The notes: generated from the sequence alone by a model not told the origin. Shown: positions 1 to 6,455, counted from the first letter of the stretch. The stretch is 6,607 nt of DNA from an uncultured Clostridia bacterium (GCA_947165805.1 CAMVBT010000142.1:1-6607), one strand, 5' to 3'. Made by a program: numbers and translations.

Positions 1-3000
1 AAAGGCCTCTGCTATGCGCACAACTGCCGCCACAAGGTAGTACACAAGGACATAAAGCCGCGCAACATAATGCTGACCGAGGACGGCACCGCCAAGATAA
101 CGGACTTCGGCAGCACCGCCGTGACCTCTTATCCTACGACCGAGCGGTATATGTCGCCGGAGCACAAAGCCATAGTCTGCGGGATAGCGGACAGCTTTAC
201 CGCTCTTACGCCCGCTTCCGATATATTTTCGTGGGCTGTGACCGTGCTGGAGATGTACCTCGGAAAAGATACATGGAAGAACGGCAGCAACGTCCGCAGG
301 ATATTGAGCAGGCTGCCTGATACAGCCGGGATACCGGACGCGATGCTTAAGCTGATAAAGGCCTGCCTGAGCCTTGACCCCGCCGACAGACCCGGCGAGG
401 ATCTCATACTCGAGAAGCTCGGTGAGATCACGGGCGACCCGGATATCGGACGCGCAGTCCGCGACAGTCTGTTCGAGCCGGCGGATTCGCTCAATAATCG
501 CGCACTGAGCCTGCTCGACCTCGGACTTGCCGGGGAAGCCGCAAAATGCTGGAACGAGGCGCTGCGCGTATTCCCGCGCCACGATCTTTCGCTGTACAAT
601 TACGCTCTTTTCAGGTGGAAGAACGGTCTTATCGACGACACCGACCTGAACACCGTGCTGACGGACATTTCAGGCGGGAGCAAAGCGGTAAGCAGGCAGA
701 AGAAGCTGATAGATGCCTCCGGAAAATGCCTGTTTTCCTACGAGGTCTCCGAGGACCTGAACTGCGCTCCGGACACTCTTGCCGGCGACCCCGACGCGAC
801 GTACTCCCTGCCGGCTCTGCGGCTTGGCAGGAAGGACGGCCGCATAGTGCTGTATATCATGTTCGGCAGCGGCATACACCGTATCTGCGACATTGAAGAT
901 AAGACAACGATCTGCGAATTCGGCAGTGATGAGGCGGAGGAGATGACAGCGGGCATAGAATGGGGCCCGGAAGGCATACCCGCAAGCGCGGAGTTCCTGC
1001 GTGATGACGGCGGCGAAGCCGTAAAGCGCAGCTATGATGCCTTTGTGTATGAGAGCGGCGGTATCAGGGTCTACGCGTTCCCGGATAAATATTCGCCCTT
1101 TACACCGCTGCATCTGCGCATAGAGAAGACAGACGGGGATCATGTCCGTGAGTACCGGTTCTTTGGCGCCGATGATCAGGTAAGTATCGTGACAGATACG
1201 GAGAAGGAACGCGTCATCGCGGCTTTCAGCTACCTTTGCGGCGATCAGATAAGCGTTGTGTCGTTCTCTCTGAAGGATACAGGAGAATACCAGTTCGGCA
1301 AGGCAGAACGCTCGGAGGACCTGAAAAAATATACCGAGAAGTACGCGGATATGCGCGAAAAGCTGCTCGGGACAGGTACATTCAGCTCGAAGGCGCGAAT
1401 TGTCAGCCGTATGATGCTGTTCCCGGATATCGGAAAGCGCAGGGAGATACTTGCTTTGCGCAGGGTGCTGTTCCCGAAATGCAGAGCCGCCGAGCCGCAG
1501 GTAGCCGAGGCGGTATGGTATGAGCATCTGGCAGGCGCCGACGGGGTGGCTCTGTCCTACAGCGGCAGATATGCCGCCGTTATCACGAATATCGACTACA
1601 GCCCGGTAGGTCAGCATATATGTATCACCGACCTGTACATGAACAGCAGCAGCTTCGTGTGTCCTGAGAAGGACGTGATGATAAACAGTGCGGTGTTCAT
1701 CAACGGCAATGTGCTGGCGGTGAAGTACATCACGGTCGAGGCGCTGATGTTCTCAGAACCCGAAGATGAAGAAGCCCCGACGTATCTGAGGCTTTATGAT
1801 CCGGATTCGCAGGTATGGTCGGACCCGGTGAGAGTGAACTCCGGCCTCTCCGTCGGCACCGGAGAGAGCTCCGGCTTTGAGGAGCTTGACAGGTTCGCGG
1901 CGGAGCGCGGCTATAACAGCTACGCGGTGGACGGCTACCGGCAGTTCATGGCGGCGATCAAGCACAACGGCGAATTCACGGTATACAGCCTGTACAGCGT
2001 GCTGGTCGGCGGGAGCAGTGAGCAGGTCTCGGGAATATTCCGGAAGAAGCTGGAGGACATACTGAACGGGCAGGAAGAGAAAGACTGCGGACACAGCAAG
2101 GAACAGCTCGATGAGGAGCTGAAAGCTCTGTTGTCTTCAAAGAAGCGCAGGAGAAGCAGGGAAAAAACCGGCGACGGCGCTGTGGAGGCCGCTCTTGCCG
2201 CCATATTTGACGCGAAGCCCGACGACAGCCCCGACCTGCCGGACGACGAAGAAGTAAAGCAAAGAAAGCGCAGTCTCGGCGAGACGGCAAGGCGTATAAG
2301 CGAGCTGCGTCATGAGCTGCACAAGTGTATCAAGGGTCAGGATCATTCGGTTGACGAGTTCTGCGACGGGCTGTTCAACGCCTATGTCAGCCCCGACAGC
2401 GACAGCTCAAGGAAGCGTCCGAGAGCGATATTCACTTTTGCGGGAGCTCCGGGCTGCGGAAAAACGTTCATGGCAAAGACCGCCGCGAGGATACTCTTCG
2501 GAAAGGAACCGCTGTTCTTTTCGATGACCGATTACTCTGCTCAGCAGTCCCATGAGGGACTTATAGGCATAGCCTCGTTCTATAAGAACAGCCAGCCGGG
2601 CAAGCTCACAATGGCGGTGATAAACGACCCTGTGAACATACTTGTAATCGACGAGGTCGAGAAAGCCCACCCCAACGTTATAATGATGTTCTACCAGATG
2701 CTCGATGAGGGGAGGCTTACAGATGCCTGCCTGTCCGGCAACATCAATGAAAGCAGCAATCTCAGCAGGGAGCTTGTCGAGCTTGCGGAGAGAACGGGCG
2801 GTGAGGCTTCCTTTGAGGATACGATTATCATTTTTACGACGAATGTGGGGCGTGAACTGTACGACAGCCCGTCCGCGGTGAACTGCTCGTTCATACCGCG
2901 GCAGACCGTCATAAAGGCGCTCGGCTCCGAGACAGACCCGCTGAGCGGCAGCGCTTATTTCCCGGCGGCTTTCGTGAGCAGGCTCGCCACCGGATATCCG

Positions 3001-5229
3001 ATACTGTTCAACAAGCTTTCCCCCGAAGCGCTGATCTCGGTAGCGCGGAGCGGCTTTGAAGAAAGCGCTCGGCGTATCCGGGAACGGTGGGATATCGGCG
3101 TGAGCGCGGACAACGACGTTTTCGCGGCGCTGCTGTATTCCGAGGGCGGCAGAGTGGACGCGAGAAGGTTCTCCGCGAAAGTGAACAGGCTTATCCCCGA
3201 AAACCTGCGTGTCGTGCTTGCCGGGACGGACCCTTGCGATATTACCGGCATAAGGTTCAGGCTCGATACGAGAGGCGCCTCCCCGCAGGTGACAGCGCTG
3301 TTCGAGGCGGACAAGGCTGTTTCGCGGGTGCTTGTCTACTCCGACCGTGAGCTGTTTAAAAAGCTGCGCGCGGCCGCGGGAGACAGCCTCGAGCTGCTTC
3401 ATTCCGACAGCGTTTCGGGCGTGCTTGAGCTTGCGGGCAGAGCGGACATAGATTTTGCGCTGATAGATGTTTCAAAGAAGAGCTCCGATGCCGATGATAC
3501 AGACGGCTCCGTTACGGTAGCCGGAAGAACGGTGCTGGATTCTCCGAGCGCCAGAAAGTGGCGTTTCGGAAAGCGTCTTTTCGAGGAGCTCGCGGAGAGC
3601 TGCCCGTGGATGCCGCTCTATCTGCTGGAGCCGTGCGGCATGAAGTACGGCGAAGAGCTGAAAGCCGGCTTTGTGACGCTCGGAGCTCACGGCACCGTCA
3701 GCGAGCCCGACAGTGAGGCCGGGACGGAAACGCTCTCACGCGCTCTCGCGGATATCAGGAAAGAGACCTATATGATCGCGCAGGCGGAAAGGCTCGCTTC
3801 AACGAACAAGGCACTTGCCTACGACTGTTCGCCGGAGCGTTCGGACGACGGGATCACGGTGAATGTCGGCAGACTGCGTCTTGTGGCGGCTCCGCCAGCC
3901 GAGGATATGTCGGTGTCCGTGAGCGCTGCGGAAAGGCCGACAGACCGTATCGACGATGTTATCGGGCTCGACGGCGCGAAGAAGGAGCTCCGCGGAGTGA
4001 TACGGTATCTGAAGGACCCGAAGGGTTACGCGGCGAAGGGCTACCCCGTTCCGAAGGGCGTACTGCTCTACGGAGCTCCCGGGACCGGAAAGACCATGCT
4101 GGCGAGAGCTGTCGCCGGCGAGTGCGGAGTGACGTTCATCGCGAAGTCTTCCGGTGAGCTGATATCGTCTTATCAGGGCAAGGGTGCCGAAAACATACGC
4201 AGTATGTTTGAAAGCGCGCGCCGGAACGCTCCCGCCGTCATATTCATAGACGAGGTGGACAGTATCGCGGCGCAGAGGAGCGCGTCCTCAAACAATGAGA
4301 TACTCAATGAGCTGCTGGCGCAGATGGACGGTTTCAGGGTCGATCTGAGGCACCCTGTAATACTTATCGCCGCCACGAACTACGGGATAAAAGCCGGCGA
4401 CGGCGGCATAGGCATCATTGACGAGGCGCTGAGAAGGCGTTTCAGCAGATGCATAAAAGTAGAGCTTCCCGATCTTGCGGCGCGCAAGGAGATATTCGCT
4501 GTGATGCTCGGAAAGATAATGGGCTGCACGGTCACGGAGGCAGGTATAGCGTCCGCCGCTGAACATACAGCCGGGAGCAGTCCCGCGATCATCAGAAAGA
4601 TCATCGAGAGAGCACAGTGGAACGCGCTCGACGGCGATACGGCGCTCGACGACGCTGTGCTGGACGAGGCGATGCAGCTCGAGCTGCACGGCGATGTCCG
4701 CGAATGGGATCGGCGCGAGACAAAGGCCGCGGCTGTACACGAATGCGGGCATACGCTGATATATTATCTTAATAACGGCATTGTTCCGGCGTATATCACG
4801 GCTGTATCGCGAGGGGATTTCGGCGGATATATGCTGCCCTCTGAGGAAACACGGAAAAAGGCGTGCTACAGCGGCGCGGAGCTCCGCGCGAAGGTAAGGG
4901 AGCTGCTGGGCGGCAGAGCTGCGGAAACTGTGTTCTTCGGCGAGGAAGAAGGCATCACCACAGGAGCCTCCAACGATCTTGAACGGGCGACGGATATCGT
5001 GCGGGCCTATGTAATGAGGTATGGCATGGACTCCGGGACGGGCATTGCCGTGCACGAGACCGAGACCCGCAGGATAACAAAGCGCGTCAATGAGATACTT
5101 GCCGAGGAGATGAAACAGGCCGCTGAGCTGATAGAATTGCACCGCTCCGATGTGGAAAAGCTGTCGGAAGAGCTGCTGAAAAACGGATATCTCAACGCCA
5201 CGGGCATCGCGGCAGTGCTCGGGAAGTGA
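1..5229 (+). CDS. Giant kinase / Clp-type AAA+ / receiver-like / FtsH AAA+-M41 protease fusion (5' partial)
   Basis: The frame is open from base 1 to the TGA at 5227-5229, so the true start lies upstream; the ATG at 70 falls inside the kinase catalytic loop and cannot be the start. Residues are counted from the codon at 1-3. (1) Ser/Thr kinase C-lobe, about 1-140: catalytic loop HKDIKPRN at 15-22 (Asp17, Lys19, Asn22), DFG at 35-37, SPE at 52-54, Arg130. (2) TPR-like helices, about 165-213. (3) Unrecognised region, about 214-750, with beta-propeller-like strands (about 505-650) and a basic, charged linker (KKRRRSR, 714-720). (4) Clp-type AAA+, about 761-1080: Walker A GAPGCGKT 815-822, Walker B with DEVEKAHP from 884, sensor-1 Asn948, arginine finger Arg994. 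(5) Receiver-like domain, about 1108-1255, with Asp1156. (6) FtsH-type AAA+, about 1312-1555: GAPGTGKT 1358-1365, IDEVD 1416-1420, Asn1460, Arg1480/Arg1483. (7) M41 peptidase, about 1570-1742: HECGH 1580-1584 and third zinc ligand Asp1659 in TTGASND. No transmembrane segment is visible, unlike canonical membrane-anchored FtsH. A signal-controlled ATP-dependent protease is inferred; domain calls are firm except (3) and (5). Confidence 0.93.
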   Translation, partial: KGLCYAHNCRHKVVHKDIKPRNIMLTEDGTAKITDFGSTAVTSYPTTERYMSPEHKAIVCGIADSFTALTPASDIFSWAVTVLEMYLGKDTWKNGSNVRRILSRLPDTAGIPDAMLKLIKACLSLDPADRPGEDLILEKLGEITGDPDIGRAVRDSLFEPADSLNNRALSLLDLGLAGEAAKCWNEALRVFPRHDLSLYNYALFRWKNGLIDDTDLNTVLTDISGGSKAVSRQKKLIDASGKCLFSYEVSEDLNCAPDTLAGDPDATYSLPALRLGRKDGRIVLYIMFGSGIHRICDIEDKTTICEFGSDEAEEMTAGIEWGPEGIPASAEFLRDDGGEAVKRSYDAFVYESGGIRVYAFPDKYSPFTPLHLRIEKTDGDHVREYRFFGADDQVSIVTDTEKERVIAAFSYLCGDQISVVSFSLKDTGEYQFGKAERSEDLKKYTEKYADMREKLLGTGTFSSKARIVSRMMLFPDIGKRREILALRRVLFPKCRAAEPQVAEAVWYEHLAGADGVALSYSGRYAAVITNIDYSPVGQHICITDLYMNSSSFVCPEKDVMINSAVFINGNVLAVKYITVEALMFSEPEDEEAPTYLRLYDPDSQVWSDPVRVNSGLSVGTGESSGFEELDRFAAERGYNSYAVDGYRQFMAAIKHNGEFTVYSLYSVLVGGSSEQVSGIFRKKLEDILNGQEEKDCGHSKEQLDEELKALLSSKKRRRSREKTGDGAVEAALAAIFDAKPDDSPDLPDDEEVKQRKRSLGETARRISELRHELHKCIKGQDHSVDEFCDGLFNAYVSPDSDSSRKRPRAIFTFAGAPGCGKTFMAKTAARILFGKEPLFFSMTDYSAQQSHEGLIGIASFYKNSQPGKLTMAVINDPVNILVIDEVEKAHPNVIMMFYQMLDEGRLTDACLSGNINESSNLSRELVELAERTGGEASFEDTIIIFTTNVGRELYDSPSAVNCSFIPRQTVIKALGSETDPLSGSAYFPAAFVSRLATGYPILFNKLSPEALISVARSGFEESARRIRERWDIGVSADNDVFAALLYSEGGRVDARRFSAKVNRLIPENLRVVLAGTDPCDITGIRFRLDTRGASPQVTALFEADKAVSRVLVYSDRELFKKLRAAAGDSLELLHSDSVSGVLELAGRADIDFALIDVSKKSSDADDTDGSVTVAGRTVLDSPSARKWRFGKRLFEELAESCPWMPLYLLEPCGMKYGEELKAGFVTLGAHGTVSEPDSEAGTETLSRALADIRKETYMIAQAERLASTNKALAYDCSPERSDDGITVNVGRLRLVAAPPAEDMSVSVSAAERPTDRIDDVIGLDGAKKELRGVIRYLKDPKGYAAKGYPVPKGVLLYGAPGTGKTMLARAVAGECGVTFIAKSSGELISSYQGKGAENIRSMFESARRNAPAVIFIDEVDSIAAQRSASSNNEILNELLAQMDGFRVDLRHPVILIAATNYGIKAGDGGIGIIDEALRRRFSRCIKVELPDLAARKEIFAVMLGKIMGCTVTEAGIASAAEHTAGSSPAIIRKIIERAQWNALDGDTALDDAVLDEAMQLELHGDVREWDRRETKAAAVHECGHTLIYYLNNGIVPAYITAVSRGDFGGYMLPSEETRKKACYSGAELRAKVRELLGGRAAETVFFGEEEGITTGASNDLERATDIVRAYVMRYGMDSGTGIAVHETETRRITKRVNEILAEEMKQAAELIELHRSDVEKLSEELLKNGYLNATGIAAVLGK

Positions 5230-5234
5230 AAGCG

Positions 5235-5408
5235 TCAGGCGTGACCGCGCGAAGCGTTCATCTGTGCGAGTATGTGAGCCTGTTCGTCATCGAGAACGGC
5301 GCGTTCGGCAGGGGAAAGGCAGAGCGCGGCTCCGCGGACAAGTCCCCACAGCAGCACACCCGCGAGAATGAACAGAACGCTTCCAGCGGCGCATATCATG
5401 ATCTTCAC
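5235..5408 (-). CDS. Small single-pass membrane protein, 57 aa, unknown function
   Basis: Reading the minus strand from a GTG at 5408-5406 gives 57 residues ending at TGA 5237-5235. The N-terminus is short and positive (MKIMIC), followed by one hydrophobic helix (about residues 5-24, AAGSVLFILAGVLLWGLV) and a short polar, acidic tail (SPAERAVLDDEQAHILAQ). That is a well-formed small membrane protein. An in-frame stop lies four codons upstream of the GTG. The ATG at 5399-5397 (fourth codon) is an alternative start, with GGGGTGA just upstream that could act as its ribosome binding site; I prefer neither strongly. The stop is 5 bp from the convergent stop of the giant kinase/protease gene, a compact layout that supports it being real. 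It follows the DUF378 gene on the same strand, separated by a hairpin. I do not recognise a family. The plus-strand frame over the same bases has no comparable character. Confidence 0.62.
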   Translation of the reverse strand: MKIMICAAGSVLFILAGVLLWGLVRGAALCLSPAERAVLDDEQAHILAQMNASRGHA

Positions 5409-5474
5409 CCCGATCTTTCATAATCAGTCATAATATGTATATTCCGGGAAGCCCGTATTTATTTTCATCGAAAC

Positions 5475-5501
5475 ATCCGCAGGGAGAAGATCCCTGCGGA
5501 T
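5475..5501 (-). terminator. Hairpin after the DUF378 gene, probable terminator
   Basis: A perfect 11-bp stem (5475-5485 with 5491-5501) closes on a 5-base loop (5486-5490), 17 bp past the DUF378 stop codon. On the minus strand it is followed only by GTTT and then an A-rich stretch, so the U-tract is weak. It may be a leaky terminator, or a processing or stability hairpin between the two small membrane-protein genes. Confidence 0.6.
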
Positions 5502-5517
5502 ATCCGTGAAAGCTCTC

Positions 5518-5733
5518 TTACGTTTCGGGTTCGAGAAGCTCATTGCGCTTGAAGAACAACGAAATGCTCCAGAGCGCGGAGAGTGCGACCAGTACATATA
5601 CGATCCTGCTGATCACGCTTTCCGAGCCGCCGCATATCCATGCAACAAGGTCGAAGCGGAAAAGTCCCACCAGACCCCAGTTCAGTCCGCCGACTACAAG
5701 CAGGAAAAGTGCTATCCTATCGATGATCCTCAT
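5518..5733 (-). CDS. DUF378 family small membrane protein (YuzA-like)
   Basis: This 71-residue protein starts at ATG 5733-5731 and ends at TAA 5520-5518. It has two hydrophobic helices (about residues 6-26 and 40-60) and a short charged C-terminal tail (KRNELLEPET). The motif GGLNWGLVGLF (about residues 15-25), followed by an FDLVA segment and a GG-rich turn before the second helix, is the hallmark of DUF378, a family of roughly 70-residue two-helix membrane proteins that includes Bacillus subtilis YuzA. The biochemical function of the family is not established. A purine-rich AAAGGA (minus strand, 5751-5746) is a possible ribosome binding site, though its 12-base spacing to the ATG is long. 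The gene lies upstream of the 57-residue membrane protein on the same strand. A hairpin sits in its presumed leader and another follows its stop. Confidence 0.93.
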   Translation of the reverse strand: MRIIDRIALFLLVVGGLNWGLVGLFRFDLVAWICGGSESVISRIVYVLVALSALWSISLFFKRNELLEPET

Positions 5734-5757
5734 GTTTTATCAGGTTCCTTTCGGGAA

Positions 5758-5792
5758 TTGCCGCCGTATCACGTCATTCTTCACGGCGGCGA
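5758..5792 (-). repeat. GC-rich inverted repeat in the leader of the DUF378 gene
   Basis: GCCGCCGT (5760-5767) pairs perfectly with ACGGCGGC (5783-5790) across a 15-base loop, and one A-T and one G-T pair extend the stem to 5758-5792. No T-tract follows on either strand, so it does not look like a terminator. It lies 25-60 bp upstream of the DUF378 ATG. A competing pairing of GTATC (5766-5770) with GATAC (5791-5795) is possible. It could be a leader-RNA structure or a protein-binding site; the sequence does not decide which. Confidence 0.5.
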
Positions 5793-5858
5793 TACTGCGG
5801 CTGTGATTATTATGCTTCACCAAAATGCTTCTATTCATAAAAAATGAACAATTTTGAA

Positions 5859-5886
5859 TGTATAATTCTGTTTAAAAGAGTGAAAA
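5859..5886 (-). promoter_or_regulatory. Candidate promoter for the DUF378 gene
   Basis: On the minus strand TTTTCA (5886-5881) and TATACA (5864-5859) are separated by 16 bases. These are imperfect -35 and -10 boxes in an AT-rich stretch, about 125 bp upstream of the DUF378 start, which would make the leader long enough to include the 5758-5792 hairpin. AT-rich DNA offers several such matches, so this is only a candidate. Confidence 0.3.
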
Positions 5887-5908
5887 ATGTAAAATGTATC
5901 AAAAACAG

Positions 5909-5937
5909 TTGACAAAACCGCAGGAATGTATTATAAT
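5909..5937 (+). promoter_or_regulatory. Consensus sigma-A/sigma-70 promoter of the tRNA operon
   Basis: TTGACA (5909-5914) and TATAAT (5932-5937) are both perfect consensus hexamers with the optimal 17-base spacer. Transcription would begin near 5943-5945, about 15 bases before the mature 5' end of tRNA-Val. The strength fits a stable-RNA operon. Confidence 0.9.
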
Positions 5938-5958
5938 GTAATAGTCACTTGAAGGTAT

Positions 5959-6034
5959 GGGAGTTTAGCTCAGCTGGGAGAGCGTCTGCCTTACAAGCAG
6001 AGGGTCACAGGTTCGAGCCCTGTAACTCCCACCA
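5959..6034 (+). tRNA. tRNA-Val (anticodon UAC)
   Basis: A 76-base cloverleaf. The acceptor stem GGGAGTT (5959-5965) pairs with AACTCCC (6024-6030), followed by discriminator A and encoded CCA (6032-6034). The anticodon stem 5985-5989/5997-6001 encloses the loop CTTACAA, with TAC at 5992-5994, which reads GUA and related valine codons. The T arm is ACAGG-TTCGAGC-CCTGT (6007-6023). It is the first gene of the tRNA operon. Confidence 0.97.
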
Positions 6035-6038
6035 CCAT

Positions 6039-6051
6039 AGTGACATTTTTT
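6039..6051 (+). other. tRNA-Val trailer: leader-complementary segment plus T6 tract
   Basis: AGTGAC (6039-6044) is the exact reverse complement of GTCACT (5944-5949), which lies at or next to the predicted transcription start, and it is followed by A and six T residues (6046-6051). The transcript could therefore pair leader to trailer around the first tRNA, just before a U-tract. This could be a processing structure or a partial terminator. Confidence 0.4.
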
Positions 6052-6053
6052 AA

Positions 6054-6130
6054 GGCCCGGTAGTTCAGCTGGTTAGAACGCTAGCCTGTCACGCTAGAGG
6101 TCATGGGTTCGAGCCCCATTCGGGTCGCCA
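6054..6130 (+). tRNA. tRNA-Asp (anticodon GUC)
   Basis: A 77-base cloverleaf. The acceptor GGCCCGG (6054-6060) pairs with TCGGGTC (6121 region, 6120-6126), including two G-U pairs, with discriminator G and encoded CCA (6128-6130). The anticodon stem CTAGC/GCTAG encloses CTGTCAC with GTC at 6088-6090. The T arm is ATGGG-TTCGAGC-CCCAT. It follows tRNA-Val after a 19-base spacer. Confidence 0.97.
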
Positions 6131-6140
6131 TCAGCGAGAT

Positions 6141-6178
6141 GCCGCTCCCATTCCGTATGAGAACGGGAAACAAGCGGC
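6141..6178 (+). repeat. Bulged hairpin in the Asp-Phe tRNA spacer
   Basis: GCCGCT (6141-6146) pairs with AGCGGC (6173-6178). Inside it, CCC (6147-6149)/GGG (6165-6167) and TTC (6151-6153)/GAA (6161-6163) continue the stem around one A-C mismatch, with AAACA (6168-6172) bulged. It is followed by TG and A6 rather than T residues, so it is not an intrinsic terminator. A role in precursor processing or stability is inferred. Confidence 0.45.
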
Positions 6179-6198
6179 TGAAAAAACGGAAATAATTT

Positions 6199-6274
6199 GC
6201 TTCTGTAGCTCAGTTGGTAGAGCAGGGGACTGAAAATCCCCGTGTCGTTGGTTCGATTCCGACCGGAAGCACCA
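6199..6274 (+). tRNA. tRNA-Phe (anticodon GAA)
   Basis: A 76-base cloverleaf. The acceptor GCTTCTG (6199-6205) pairs with CGGAAGC (6264-6270), with discriminator A and encoded CCA (6272-6274). The anticodon stem GGGGA/TCCCC encloses CTGAAAA, with GAA at 6232-6234. It is separated from tRNA-Asp by a 68-base spacer containing the bulged hairpin. Confidence 0.97.
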
Positions 6275-6293
6275 GCCGCGTTCAATACGCGGC
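6275..6293 (+). repeat. Perfect 7-bp hairpin in the Phe-Gly tRNA spacer
   Basis: GCCGCGT (6275-6281) and ACGCGGC (6287-6293) pair around TCAAT. The stem starts on the base after the encoded CCA of tRNA-Phe and ends 7 bases before tRNA-Gly, filling most of the spacer. No T-tract follows, so a processing role is more likely than termination. Confidence 0.5.
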
Positions 6294-6300
6294 GCTGATC

Positions 6301-6376
6301 GCGGATTTAGCTCATCTGGTAGAGCGCCACCTTGCCAAGGTGGAGGTAGCGAGTTCGAGCCTCGTAATCCGCTCCA
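6301..6376 (+). tRNA. tRNA-Gly (anticodon GCC)
   Basis: A 76-base cloverleaf. The acceptor GCGGATT (6301-6307) pairs perfectly with AATCCGC (6366-6372), with discriminator T as expected for glycine tRNA and encoded CCA (6374-6376). The anticodon stem CCACC/GGTGG encloses TTGCCAA, with GCC at 6334-6336. Confidence 0.97.
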
Positions 6377-6381
6377 AAGAC

Positions 6382-6455
6382 GGCGCTATAGCCAAGTGGT
6401 AAGGCGTGGGTCTGCAACACCCTGATCCCCAGTTCAAATCTGGGTGGCACCTCCA
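6382..6455 (+). tRNA. tRNA-Cys (anticodon GCA), with two stem mismatches
   Basis: A 74-base cloverleaf with anticodon GCA at 6414-6416 in the loop CTGCAAC, a perfect T stem (CCCAG/CTGGG, 6428-6444), discriminator T6452 (a cysteine identity base) and encoded CCA (6453-6455). Two positions do not pair: C6384 opposite A6449 (3:70 in the acceptor stem) and T6407 opposite T6423 (27:43, top of the anticodon stem). The other four tRNAs in the operon have intact stems. It is probably functional but less regular than usual. It is the last gene of the operon, 5 bases after tRNA-Gly. Confidence 0.92.

Noticed and set aside
670..1617. A 315-codon minus-strand open frame inside the giant gene, with similar ones at 2407-3402 and 4288-5142.
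   Set aside because: They lie antisense to strongly supported domain-coding sequence, have no recognisable domains, and are expected from GC-rich codon bias.
4673..4889. Two perfect 16-bp palindromes in the protease-coding part (4673-4688 and 4874-4889).
   Set aside because: They arise from GAG/CTC/CTG and GCG-type codons in GC-rich coding DNA, and nothing else suggests a binding site.
5226..5423. A 65-codon plus-strand frame starting at a GTG that overlaps the giant gene's stop.
   Set aside because: The protein looks like random polar sequence, and the minus strand gives a well-formed membrane protein instead.
5506..5847. A 113-codon plus-strand frame opposite the DUF378 gene.
   Set aside because: Its product is low in hydrophobic structure and unrecognisable, while the minus strand encodes a clear DUF378 protein over the same bases.
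5861..5866. A plus-strand TATAAT that might be a second tRNA-operon promoter.
   Set aside because: No -35 hexamer lies at a suitable distance, and the region is AT-rich enough to give the hexamer by chance.
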